IMG/VR virus record: IMGVR_UViG_3300046534_001374
Location: 1-64,000 of that record
Direction: 5' to 3' (one strand)
DNA from: a virus
DNA: 64,000 nt
Made by a program: the position numbers and the translations under genes. Positions 31,009-37,985 of this stretch are shown here, piece by piece. Under the pieces are notes generated by a model. The model was given only the letters and a program-made list of their open reading frames with translations. It ran no database searches and had not been told where the DNA came from. Every line of letters begins with the position of its first letter. Positions within the stretch are counted from its first letter, which is position 1.

Positions 31009-32259
31009 TTAAACAGAACATTCGATTAAGTATCGAATATTAACTTGCGCGTTGTCATAAACAATAAATTCATCATTATGTAGACCAGTATTTCTAGCTA
31101 GTGCTGTGATGCTGTCAAATCCTCTTGGTGGTGATCCTGTTCCTCTTGCGAGATTGGTTTTACCCATTGCGAAATCACACACGAAGAGCCAAGCTCCATC
31201 ATTAGATGCGCCTTGCCCCCATCGTCCGAGACTGTATCCCAGACTTTTAGATGAACAGTTTGCGCCATAAACTCCATTACCAAACATCTTACCAGCAATC
31301 CTAGCAGAAGAAGGTGGTGCGATAGAGAGACCTGATTTAAAAATTGAAAGGCAATTCGCAATTCCAGTTCCGTGGTAATATTGTTCCACATTTCCCCAAC
31401 CTTTATTGTCGAAGGACTTATCCATCTCACCTAAAGTTACTTCATAAATATTAGCAACTTTAACATTACCATAATGATGCATAGACTTTTTGGTTTTATT
31501 GAATTCGTCTTCCAACCTTTTATAAATCGATTTATCTGTGAGAGGTTCTACCGAAACATCAAATACCTTTTCTTCAGGCTCATCATTTCCTTTGTCATCC
31601 TTTTTGGTGGTCGCAGATTTAACGCTAACCTCTAAAGAATCTAGGAGAGCTTTCTGTTTCTTAATTCCGTCTAGATTTGCGAAATTAGAATCTACAAAAC
31701 TCTGAACTTTTCTCCCTACATTCTGAGGAACGATTTCGAGGAAATTGCAAGCGTAATTATAGAATGTTTTACAACTCTTATCTTTAAGAACAAACATCTT
31801 ATCCAGAAGTTCACTTGCTTCAATAAGGCCATCGCCAGTTACAATACCGAGAGGTGTTTGAAACAACCCACTGGAGGAGTTGAAGGTAATTTGAGTGTTG
31901 GCTGTAATCTGGTGGATATTGGCTTTAGACAAACGCGAAATAAGCTTCTCAGCGAGCGTTGAGGAAGTTTTGATTTGATTCCTTGCGAGTTCATGAACAG
32001 AACCCGAAGGGACGTTAGAAACGCTTACAGACTCAGAGAGGGTCTTTGTTCTAACGTAACCCTTCTTCTCTTTGGATTTAATTTTAGATCTTAGCTTACT
32101 TTCGCCTTGCCACGATCCTTTTTGTGGATTGGCATTTCCGACTCTGCCCCAACGAGCATCCCAGTGACCATCTTCATAGAGATCCACTTCATAAAATTTA
32201 TTATTGTTAGCGACGATGGTGACGCAGATCAATCTGACTGTTTCTTTAATTTTGGACAT
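31009..32259 (-). CDS. PARP-like ADP-ribosyltransferase with WGR domain
   Basis: The 416-residue protein has, in order, a WGR domain (D-A-R-W-G-R-V-G near residue 34), a helical PARP regulatory domain around 90-210 (L-G-I-V-T-G-D-G-L-I-E-A-S-E-L-L-D), and a catalytic domain from about 290. The catalytic triad H-Y-E is seen as Y-Y-H-G-T-G, G-V-Y-G-A-N-C-S-S-K-S-L-G-Y-S and N-D-E-F-I-V-Y-D. It should transfer, and perhaps polymerise, ADP-ribose from NAD. The target may be host protein or DNA. An ADP-ribosylglycohydrolase is encoded at 14865. Confidence 0.85.
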   Translation of the reverse strand: MSKIKETVRLICVTIVANNNKFYEVDLYEDGHWDARWGRVGNANPQKGSWQGESKLRSKIKSKEKKGYVRTKTLSESVSVSNVPSGSVHELARNQIKTSSTLAEKLISRLSKANIHQITANTQITFNSSSGLFQTPLGIVTGDGLIEASELLDKMFVLKDKSCKTFYNYACNFLEIVPQNVGRKVQSFVDSNFANLDGIKKQKALLDSLEVSVKSATTKKDDKGNDEPEEKVFDVSVEPLTDKSIYKRLEDEFNKTKKSMHHYGNVKVANIYEVTLGEMDKSFDNKGWGNVEQYYHGTGIANCLSIFKSGLSIAPPSSARIAGKMFGNGVYGANCSSKSLGYSLGRWGQGASNDGAWLFVCDFAMGKTNLARGTGSPPRGFDSITALARNTGLHNDEFIVYDNAQVNIRYLIECSV

Positions 32260-32262
32260 GGT

Positions 32263-32541
32263 TTAAATTAATTGAATAGGTTTGTCGAATCGTTTCAAAA
32301 TGTCAATGGCAGCACAGAGGCATCTCATTTCATGCTCCATACATACAACACGATCAAAGTGTTTATGGCCGACTTTTACGTCATCTTTTTTAAGCTCCTC
32401 CTCATTTAGGATAATAAAATCCAGCCGCAATTGCTTTTTCTCATAATCTTCTTGCAATCTTGCGATTGGGTTGGTGAGGCATAAAGGATCTGTAGTAGCA
32501 TCCTTAAATTGTTTAAGATCTATTTCGATAATGTCTGACAT
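32263..32541 (-). CDS. Hypothetical early protein (92 aa)
   Basis: The start is set at MSDIIEID, with a good Shine-Dalgarno (AAAAGGAG), which is rare here. The protein is acidic and helical with C-M-E-H-E-M-R-C-L-C in the C-terminal half. It precedes the PARP gene by three bases in an operon. Confidence 0.65.
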   Translation of the reverse strand: MSDIIEIDLKQFKDATTDPLCLTNPIARLQEDYEKKQLRLDFIILNEEELKKDDVKVGHKHFDRVVCMEHEMRCLCAAIDILKRFDKPIQLI

Positions 32542-32546
32542 AAGTG

Positions 32547-32837
32547 TTACTCCTTTTTGTGTCCGCATGTTTTTATGATAAGCTTTTCTATTACTTTGTC
32601 AAGATGTTTTTGGCAGAATTCTTGAACCCTTTTCAAGTCGCGATGGGTATGGATATAATCCTCTGAATCTTTAAACTTAAAACATCCTCGCCAACCATAT
32701 TCAGTTGGCTTGATTGAGTAACTACTTTTTTCAAGCCAGTCTTGTTCACAGAAATATTCAACAACTTCCTCGGTTGTTTGTCCGTCTCCATTATCATCGA
32801 TTGTTTTGGTTGGTTTTTTAAATTCTTTCCAGTTCAT
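32547..32837 (-). CDS. Hypothetical early protein (96 aa)
   Basis: A mixed protein starting MNWKEFKKPTKTIDDNGDG. No family is recognised. It is the first gene of the PARP operon and has a clear promoter. Confidence 0.65.
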   Translation of the reverse strand: MNWKEFKKPTKTIDDNGDGQTTEEVVEYFCEQDWLEKSSYSIKPTEYGWRGCFKFKDSEDYIHTHRDLKRVQEFCQKHLDKVIEKLIIKTCGHKKE

Positions 32838-32844
32838 TTAAATT

Positions 32845-32873
32845 AAAATACCCTAATTTGACACGTCTGTCAA
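32845..32873 (-). promoter_or_regulatory. Sigma70-like promoter for the PARP operon
   Basis: TTGACA at 32868-32873, 17 bases, TATTTT at 32845-32850, 7 bases before the ATG. This points to early expression. Confidence 0.7.
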
Positions 32874-32930
32874 GCTCACATGTTAATTCATGTTCTCAAT
32901 TTGAGCATCGTTGAGAGGCTTTAGGGGTTT

Positions 32931-33016
32931 TGGCAGAGCATAATGGAATTGAACCATGAACCTTTTAAAGTCCCCATAGTTTAGCAAACTACTTCGCCAC
33001 CTCGACGGTATGCTCT
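32931..33016 (-). tRNA. tRNA-Ser(GCT)
   Basis: Acceptor AGAGCAT/ATGCTCT, anticodon GTAGT-TTGCTAA-ACTAT, long variable arm, T loop TTCAATT, CCA encoded. Confidence 0.85.
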
Positions 33017-33041
33017 TAAGGCGGGGAAGGCAAACTAAAAA

Positions 33042-33764
33042 TTATTTGCTATTCTCCTCAGATTTAGTTCGTTCTGTCAACAATTCAACTTTCGCCGTTA
33101 GTGTTGCTATTTTTTCTGCAATAACTACGGAATTCTCAACGTCTAAATTTTGTTGTATCTTGGCGAGATCTTGGTTTGCGGCATTCCACTCATCCCGTAT
33201 ATTACGGCTACCTTGTTCCTTGGTGTGTTCCAGCGCAAATAAATTCAGCCGTTCTAAGCTTCTTCTGAGGCTATCAACTTGATCCTTAAACATATCCCCT
33301 ATTTCTTCCTGATTCCTGTGCAATGATACGAGATCATGCTCGACGCCAACTAAACGTGACAATGTATTCGGGTGGCCGTCTAGGATGACATGTTTTTGTA
33401 TTTCTTCTTGTAAGGGCGAAACTAATAAAACAACTGCTGCCCAAAAAGCCGCAACAGCAACAACCCCTGCGGTGATAACTAAACTAACAACCGAGACCAA
33501 CATGCCCGCACCAATCTTGGTAGGCGCGGAATTCCTTTCAGAAAGAACGTCTTTAATATCCCTAAAACCTTCTGCTTGATGTTGTTGTAATAAAGTTTGT
33601 CCTATATTTAGGGATTTGATATCACCTTTAACTTCACTTATTGCAGATTGAAATTCGACCTGCAATCCACTGATATTTTTCTTAACACCCGCAATTTCGG
33701 AATCTACTTTCTGGAATCTCTCCGAAGTGTCGCTTGGTGTAGATTTTCTCGGGGCTGTGGGCAT
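33042..33764 (-). CDS. Coiled-coil membrane protein
   Basis: The 240-residue protein has an N-terminal coiled coil (20-75), one long hydrophobic segment at about 86-115 (L-V-S-V-V-S-L-V-I-T-A-G-V-V-A-V), and a C-terminal coiled coil to the end. It resembles phage inner-membrane or virion spanin-like proteins only in general form. TAAATAAATA lies before the ATG, suggesting late expression. Confidence 0.6.
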   Translation of the reverse strand: MPTAPRKSTPSDTSERFQKVDSEIAGVKKNISGLQVEFQSAISEVKGDIKSLNIGQTLLQQHQAEGFRDIKDVLSERNSAPTKIGAGMLVSVVSLVITAGVVAVAAFWAAVVLLVSPLQEEIQKHVILDGHPNTLSRLVGVEHDLVSLHRNQEEIGDMFKDQVDSLRRSLERLNLFALEHTKEQGSRNIRDEWNAANQDLAKIQQNLDVENSVVIAEKIATLTAKVELLTERTKSEENSK

Positions 33765-33801
33765 GTATGTATTTATTTAAAATATACATCCGTTTAACCG
33801 T

Positions 33802-33836
33802 TTAGCGGGTATTATATAAAATATAATACCCGCTAA
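33802..33836. terminator. 16-bp inverted repeat, possible terminator
   Basis: TTAGCGGGTATTATAT, loop AAA, and ATATAATACCCGCTAA pair perfectly. It lies between two minus-strand genes. No long T run follows on the minus strand, so it may be a transcript-end or protection hairpin. Confidence 0.6.
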
Positions 33837-33842
33837 AAATAA

Positions 33843-33950
33843 CTAATTATACGTTACAGCCAGTATAGGTTTCGCTAATCTACCGATGGCGACAAAACGG
33901 CTTTTTCTAGTGGGTTCGCCTAGATCGGGACAACCTACTTCTAAGGTTTC
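33843..33950 (-). other. In-frame extension after the protease stop
   Basis: After the TAA at 33951 the same frame stays open for 35 codons (ETLEVGCPDLGEPTRKSRFV then AIGRLAKPILAVTYN) and ends at TAG. It has no ATG, GTG or TTG start of its own, yet reads like protein. It may be a read-through extension or the scar of a recent nonsense mutation. Confidence 0.45.
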
Positions 33951-34649
33951 TTATTTTGGGGAGTTTTGTTTCTCCAAATATGCACCATAAAGTTTATACA
34001 AATTGGGGCTTCTACCCTTTTCTGTCGAAACCAGACCGACAACTACTTGTCGATCATTTTGAATTTGTGTAAGTTTCTTCCCAGAATCACCACTAACAAA
34101 TCGTGTATCTTTAGTAGTGGACAGTCTAATTATATTTCCGCTCGTAACAGTCACATAATAACCCCGCCAAGGTCTGTCGGCAAATCTCTGTGCGGTTGTC
34201 GGGGTGTCGGGTAGCGCCTTCCCTATGGGCATTACTGAGTGGATTGATGTGTCCAGAGGTTCGTCGAAGGTTAGTATAGCTAGATCATAGCCTAAATCTT
34301 CCTTTGTAATAATATGCCTATAAGTGGTCACACCACCCCTACCGTCGAATCTAACACGTTGATTGGTTTTGATCGGCCAATGAGCGACGTGTAAAGATTG
34401 TTTAGGATTTACTAAAACCCCACCCAACTGAACTATATCTCCGGTAGTGTCAATATCGGGGATAAGTTCGGATTCGGTTGGAGCCTTGCTTTCTTTAAAA
34501 AGTTTATATAAACCAGCACCAATACCCAAACTAACAACACCTAATACACTGTATTTTGTTTTTTGTTCCGTGGTTAAAGGTTCTGAGGGACTACTCCCAC
34601 ACGAAGCCAACATTAATAAACACATAGCGTAAGAAAGTAATCTTTTCAT
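33951..34649 (-). CDS. Secreted lipoprotein, trypsin-like serine protease
   Basis: The start is set at MKRLLSYAMCLLMLASCGSS, a lipoprotein signal with lipobox L-A-S-C. The 232-residue protein then has a transmembrane-like stretch and a protease domain with S-L-H-V-A-H-W (His), Y-D-L-A-I-L-T-F-D (Asp) and V-S-G-D-S-G-K-K (Ser), the S1 triad order. It would be anchored in the host envelope. Such a protease is unusual in T4-type phages. A CATAAATA word lies before the ATG. Confidence 0.75.
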   Translation of the reverse strand: MKRLLSYAMCLLMLASCGSSPSEPLTTEQKTKYSVLGVVSLGIGAGLYKLFKESKAPTESELIPDIDTTGDIVQLGGVLVNPKQSLHVAHWPIKTNQRVRFDGRGGVTTYRHIITKEDLGYDLAILTFDEPLDTSIHSVMPIGKALPDTPTTAQRFADRPWRGYYVTVTSGNIIRLSTTKDTRFVSGDSGKKLTQIQNDRQVVVGLVSTEKGRSPNLYKLYGAYLEKQNSPK

Positions 34650-34681
34650 AATTGTATTTATGTGTGTTAATCCGAAATTTC

Positions 34682-34810
34682 TCATTTTTCTAGATATGCA
34701 ACATCCAGTTCTTTTTCATGGAATACGCCGTTGAGGTCTTGGTATTCTACATTTAAACCTGAATACCCGTATAAAGTTTCTGATAAAACTATCGCAAACT
34801 GGTGTAAAAG
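34682..34810 (-). pseudogene. 3' remnant of a gene
   Basis: An open frame (L-L-H-Q-F-A-I-V-L-S-E-T-L-Y-G then YSGLNVEYQDLNGVFHEKEL and DVAYLEK) ends in TGA at 34682 but has no start codon. It reads like the C-terminus of a beta-rich protein. A truncated gene is the simplest explanation. Confidence 0.4.
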
Positions 34811-34869
34811 TTATGAACTCAAAAAGCCAACCAGAGGTTTTTGGGTCAAAGAAAATAATTCGTAGTCGG

Positions 34870-34975
34870 TGCGCCCAATCAGATTCGAACTGATAACCTA
34901 GCCTTTATCCACGTAACACACTAAGATCAGTATGTTACGAAAGAGAAGCTTACTCTACCCTTGAGTTATAAGCGC
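34870..34975 (-). tRNA. tRNA-Ile(GAT) with 34-nt insert in the anticodon loop
   Basis: Acceptor GCGCTTA/TGGGCGC, D arm ACTC-AAGGGTA-GAGT, anticodon stem AGCTT/AGGCT and T arm ATCAG-TTCGAAT-CTGAT are normal. The loop is 41 bases. Removing 34 bases after U33 leaves CTGATAA, the standard tRNA-Ile(GAT) loop. The insert folds by itself: CGTAACA pairs with TGTTACG around ACT/AGT. Confidence 0.75.
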
Positions 34976-34982
34976 ATATTAT

Positions 34983-35077
34983 TGGCACAAGCAATAGGAT
35001 TCGAACCTACATAGTGTATTTCCAGTTACGGTATTTATTCACACTGCTTAGAAGGTAGGACCGATATACTTGCTTAA
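34983..35077 (-). tRNA. Oversized tRNA-like gene (95 nt)
   Basis: T arm GTAGG-TTCGAAT-CCTAT and encoded CCA are normal; acceptor TTAAGCA/TGCTTGT has one mismatch. AGTGT/ACACT could be the anticodon stem, with a 23-base loop, and the D region is about 6 bases longer than usual. The anticodon is unresolved. Confidence 0.5.
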
Positions 35078-35080
35078 TTT

Positions 35081-35120
35081 GGTATTTTACAGGTCTACCT
35101 GCTTCTGACTATACCTAGCC
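35081..35120 (-). ncRNA. 40-nt structured RNA, copy 1
   Basis: Minus strand: GGTAT pairs with ATACC, and inside CAGG-TAGA-CCTG forms a hairpin. The copy at 39829 has CGGG-TAGA-CCCG, a compensatory change. Both lie between tRNA genes. Confidence 0.65.
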
Positions 35121-35128
35121 AATTTTTG

Positions 35129-35204
35129 ATGCGAGAGTTGGAATCGAACCAACGACACAACTATCTTCTCGATAGTTTGCTCTATCCAATTGAGCTATCT
35201 CGCA
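35129..35204 (-). tRNA. tRNA-like gene, irregular anticodon arm
   Basis: Acceptor TGCGAGA/TCTCGCA, D arm GCTC...GAGC and T arm GTTGG-TTCGATT-CCAAC are normal. The anticodon stem AACTATC/GATAGTT is 7 bp with a 5-base loop GAGAA, so no standard anticodon can be assigned. Only part of CCA is encoded. Confidence 0.5.
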
Positions 35205-35210
35205 AACTGT

Positions 35211-35408
35211 TTACTCGTCCCAATCCGACCAAGCTGTGATGATACAAGTGGGCGAAACGACACCCAATGTATGGATAATCTCCCCTTTGTATGACTCTTC
35301 AAAATCACATTGGAATAATCGATATACATTCACTGCCCAACTGAAGGGGAAGAGGATGTAAAACACGATTATTAGGGTGGTGAGGATGGTTTTATATGTG
35401 GTGTCCAT
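35211..35408 (-). CDS. Small membrane protein (65 aa)
   Basis: A hydrophobic segment covers residues 8-28 (I-L-T-T-L-I-I-V-F-Y-I-L-F-P-F), and a second weaker one lies near the C-terminus. A promoter (TTGATT, 16 bases, TATAAT) is just upstream. Function unknown. Confidence 0.6.
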   Translation of the reverse strand: MDTTYKTILTTLIIVFYILFPFSWAVNVYRLFQCDFEESYKGEIIHTLGVVSPTCIITAWSDWDE

Positions 35409-35445
35409 AATGGTATTATACTTTATTTTCTTAATTAATCAAGGA

Positions 35446-35739
35446 TTATTTGAAATATTTTACTGCTCGCTTTTCGAGGGCGTCATACGCCTCCAAAATA
35501 GGTTTCTTTCGTGATTCCAAATCCGGCTTTTCTTCTGAACGAGATTCGCCCAAAGCAAACTTGGCTCGATTAACCGCAATCGCGGTTCCAATTTTACGAT
35601 CAAAGCGATCACTCGAATCTGGATTCACCAAGGAATAACCAAATCCAAATTTACCATCTTGGTTTACCACTACCGCAACCCCAGTTGGGTTGTTATTTGA
35701 ATCTCGGATGAACGTCTTTAATACTGTATTTTCTGACAT
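35446..35739 (-). CDS. Hypothetical early protein (97 aa)
   Basis: A beta-rich N-terminal half (V-A-V-V-V-N-Q-D-G-K-F-G-F-G-Y) is followed by a helical basic half. A promoter (TGGACA, 17 bases, TAGAAT) lies upstream. No family is recognised. Confidence 0.6.
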   Translation of the reverse strand: MSENTVLKTFIRDSNNNPTGVAVVVNQDGKFGFGYSLVNPDSSDRFDRKIGTAIAVNRAKFALGESRSEEKPDLESRKKPILEAYDALEKRAVKYFK

Positions 35740-35796
35740 GTGAGTATTCTACTTTAGTTTTCGTTTTTTGTCCAGAACTATTTTGAAGAAATTATT

Positions 35797-35879
35797 TCCT
35801 TGGGGGGATTTTAACCCGCTCTTCTTTTCGAAGTTTCAGCACAGCGGGGTTTTATACCTGCTACGTTTAATGCTAAGGA
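35797..35879 (-). tRNA. Degenerate tRNA-like sequence
   Basis: TCCTT/AAGGA ends and a T-arm-like GGG-TTAAAAT-CCC are seen, but C56 is replaced by A and no clear anticodon arm can be drawn. It may be a decayed tRNA. Confidence 0.25.
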
Positions 35880-35881
35880 TT

Positions 35882-35958
35882 TGGCCCACCTAGAAGGATT
35901 TGAACCTTCGGCCTCCAAAGTTTCAATTTGGAACTCTACCAGACTGAGTTATAGGTGG
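35882..35958 (-). tRNA. tRNA-Phe(GAA)
   Basis: Acceptor CCACCTA/TAGGTGG, anticodon CCAAA-TTGAAAC-TTTGG, T loop TTCAAAT, CCA encoded. Confidence 0.9.
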
Positions 35959-35984
35959 TTTGTGATTGTTGGTTGTTGTTATTA

Positions 35985-36070
35985 TGGTGCATCAGGCGGG
36001 GGTCGAACCCGCATGCTCTAGGAGCGCGACCGTTTAAGGATCGAATGTATACCAATTCCATCACTGATGC
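35985..36070 (-). tRNA. tRNA-Leu(TAA)
   Basis: Acceptor GCATCAG/CTGATGC, anticodon CGATC-CTTAAAC-GGTCG, class II variable arm, T arm GCGGG-TTCGACC-CCCGC, CCA encoded. Confidence 0.88.
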
Positions 36071-36075
36071 GTTAG

Positions 36076-36148
36076 TAGTTTCCCCCAGATTCGAACTGAG
36101 AAACATCAGTTATTAACCGACTGCTTTACCTAATTTGCATAGGAAACT
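36076..36148 (-). tRNA. tRNA with anticodon apparently AAT
   Basis: Acceptor AGTTTCC/GGAAACT and T arm CTCAG-TTCGAAT-CTGGG are good. Anticodon stem GTCGG/CTGAT with loop TTAATAA gives AAT (Ile), but A34 is almost unknown in bacterial isoleucine tRNAs. A shifted 9-base loop would contain GTT. CCA is not encoded. Confidence 0.55.
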
Positions 36149-36151
36149 ATT

Positions 36152-36238
36152 TGGTGTGCATAATCGGACTCGAACCGATAAGGGATTACTCCCACTAGAA
36201 CCTAAACCTAGCGCGGTTACCATTTTCGCCACACGCAC
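36152..36238 (-). tRNA. tRNA-Leu(TAG)
   Basis: Acceptor GTGCGTG/TATGCAC, anticodon CTAGG-TTTAGGT-TCTAG, class II variable arm GGGA/TCCC, T loop TTCGAGT, CCA encoded. Confidence 0.87.
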
Positions 36239-36294
36239 ATACCGTTGTTTTGTCAGACTGGGACAACGAGAAACCCTTTACATATTCATCTACC

Positions 36295-36310
36295 ACTGGT
36301 AGCGAACTAA
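36295..36310. repeat. 16-bp direct repeat, left copy
   Basis: ACTGGTAGCGAACTAA recurs at 36918-36933. The two copies bracket the GNAT-like packaged-protein gene. Confidence 0.7.
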
Positions 36311-36311
36311 G

Positions 36312-36893
36312 TTATTTTATAAATTTAATAAGACCTTTCTCCATTAACTCTTGGACTGTGGAAGTATCTTTCTTTTCATATACCGCAAACAACCAAGGCT
36401 TTTCGGTAATTGCCCGTTCTAAATCTGGGTCGTCATTATGTAATGATTGGATTTCGGGGGGTAGATCTCGAAACTCGGTCTTGGTGACATCGTTACGCTT
36501 CTTATAGTAATATTCCCACACTTTACTACTATCTTCTGTATTGGCACCACCAGTATGTCCATACATTAGAGTGGAAGAACCTATTTTATGTTTTTGGTAA
36601 GTTACCAGTTCCATTGCAATGTCGTATCCTAATGCGCCATAACCCTTACCCCTATAATTACCGTATGATCCTGTATGCCCATTCCAAAATCCATCAAATC
36701 TCGACTCCAGCCTCATAGAGAAAACTAAGTCTTTTTTTACTTTATTAAATATATCAAAATCCCACTGCTCCCTATTCGACGAATGTTGGTTCGCCATCCT
36801 AACGAAAATCCGAGTTTTTGGATCACTGTGTAATTCAGACACATCTGCCATACCTTCGGTTAAATCATGTAATAAAGTTTCAAAACGATCCAT
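36312..36893 (-). CDS. Head-targeted GNAT acetyltransferase-like protein
   Basis: The 193-residue protein starts MDRFETLLHDLTE (L-T-E at residue 13). The body has Y-R-G-K-G-Y-G-A-L-G-Y-D-I-A near residue 80, like the acetyl-CoA loop (R/Q-x-x-G-x-G/A) of GNAT enzymes, and K-V-W-E-Y-Y-Y-K-K-R near 125, the usual late helix. It would enter the cell with the DNA and modify a host target. It is flanked by 16-bp direct repeats, as if acquired as a unit. Confidence 0.65.
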   Translation of the reverse strand: MDRFETLLHDLTEGMADVSELHSDPKTRIFVRMANQHSSNREQWDFDIFNKVKKDLVFSMRLESRFDGFWNGHTGSYGNYRGKGYGALGYDIAMELVTYQKHKIGSSTLMYGHTGGANTEDSSKVWEYYYKKRNDVTKTEFRDLPPEIQSLHNDDPDLERAITEKPWLFAVYEKKDTSTVQELMEKGLIKFIK

Positions 36894-36917
36894 ACATCTA
36901 CTTATCTGTTACACACT

Positions 36918-36933
36918 ACTGGTAGCGAACTAA
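36918..36933. repeat. 16-bp direct repeat, right copy
   Basis: Identical to 36295-36310. It lies just after the stop of the gene at 36937 (minus strand). Confidence 0.7.
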
Positions 36934-36936
36934 TTC

Positions 36937-37203
36937 TTATGGAAAGATCAAAGCAACTTTTCCGCTTTCGTGTTCTATTTTAAATTCTTCCCACTCTACT
37001 TCATCATCAAAACCAGCGTCATCGGCAGACCAATTTGGGTCGTATAGCTGGGCATCCCAACCAGAACTACCTTTAACATAAAAACATTCGGTATGGACAC
37101 CCGCAATAGTTTCATAACCATTACCTTCGGCATTCTTTTGGAGGATGATTTCCATATCGTCAGGGATATCTTTAATTTGTTCTTTTAGTTTTCCAATCGT
37201 CAT
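36937..37203 (-). CDS. Hypothetical early protein (88 aa)
   Basis: An acidic protein starting MTIGKLKEQIKDIPDDMEII, a pattern frequent in small phage proteins of unknown role. A promoter (TTGAAA, 16 bases, TAATAT) lies upstream. Confidence 0.65.
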   Translation of the reverse strand: MTIGKLKEQIKDIPDDMEIILQKNAEGNGYETIAGVHTECFYVKGSSGWDAQLYDPNWSADDAGFDDEVEWEEFKIEHESGKVALIFP

Positions 37204-37254
37204 TATTTTATATTAACATTCCGATTATACTTTTCAAGTGTTTCTATAAAATGA

Positions 37255-37440
37255 ATCTCACATTCGGACTATACCGCTCACATACATCGTAGACTTGAGA
37301 CCAATCTACGTGAGTTTTGAATTGTCGGAGATCAAGCCGACTCACATTAAATTTAAACTAGGTTAGCACGACACACTTTAGTTTTACGAACCACGACATC
37401 GTGCTGTCTCAGTCCACTTATGCGATCCCTATCTCAGGGG
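37255..37440. other. Intergenic stretch with several hairpins
   Basis: No convincing ORF or tRNA. Pairing stretches include CGTAGA/TCTACG, GTGAG with CTCAC enclosing TCGG/CCGA, and AGCACGA/TCGTGCT. A multi-stem RNA of about 180 nt is possible. The strand is undecided. Confidence 0.4.
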
Positions 37441-37456
37441 TATCCACCGTTTAAAT

Positions 37457-37529
37457 TGGTAGCTCGTCCGAGAATCGAACTCGGCTGGAAAGCATATGAA
37501 ACTTTCTACTTCACCTGAAGTAACGAGCA
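37457..37529 (-). tRNA. tRNA with anticodon CAT (Met or Ile2)
   Basis: Acceptor TGCTCGT/ACGAGCT (mismatch at the first pair), short D arm CTTC-AGGT-GAAG, anticodon AAAGT-TTCATAT-GCTTT, T arm CCGAG-TTCGATT-CTCGG, CCA encoded. Confidence 0.75.
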
Positions 37530-37532
37530 GTT

Positions 37533-37790
37533 TTAACCTGCATTAAAAGAACTACAAATAATTGTGCCTTCTTTTTGTCTTTGGTTTGCTTTACCTATAC
37601 ACTCAACTGTAATTGAATTCAGATCAGATGTCCAACCACAATTCCGATTGTGTGACATATCAGTGTCTTTATAGAATTCGTGATTAGGGTAATAAGTAAG
37701 TGCTTTTTGTTTTGATTTTGAAACTACGACAAAGGAATCATAACAGTCGTAACTTTTATTTTTATCTTGTTGGAGTAAGTAAATGTTCAT
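37533..37790 (-). CDS. Hypothetical early protein (85 aa)
   Basis: Starts MNIYLLQQDKNKSYDCYDSF, then VVVSKSKQKA and a Y-P-N-H segment. This layout is common in small phage proteins of unknown function. Promoter TTGACA, 17 bases, TAGTAT upstream. Confidence 0.65.
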   Translation of the reverse strand: MNIYLLQQDKNKSYDCYDSFVVVSKSKQKALTYYPNHEFYKDTDMSHNRNCGWTSDLNSITVECIGKANQRQKEGTIICSSFNAG

Positions 37791-37799
37791 GTTGGTATA

Positions 37800-37985
37800 C
37801 TACCGTGCTAATGAGAATTTGTCAAGCCAGTTTCTAAATTTATTCTCATCTTCGGTCAACCTAGAATCCTTAAAACATATGAAGCCCATACTCGTTTCTC
37901 ATCGAGTAATAACTCTAACGTATCTTCTGTATCAAACTCCAACGCTTCATATTTTGCACTATAAATTCTCTGATATCTTAGGGGT
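37800..37985 (-). pseudogene. Frameshifted small gene
   Basis: Two overlapping frames read like halves of one protein: one gives L-E-L-L-L-D-E-K-R-V-W-A-S-Y-V-L-R-I-L-G and stops at 37856; the other, 37800-37889, ends D-S-R-L-T-E-D-E-N-K-F-R-N-W-L-D-K. The first resembles the C-terminus of the protein at 26091. There is no ATG for the first frame. A single base change may have broken the gene. Confidence 0.4.
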
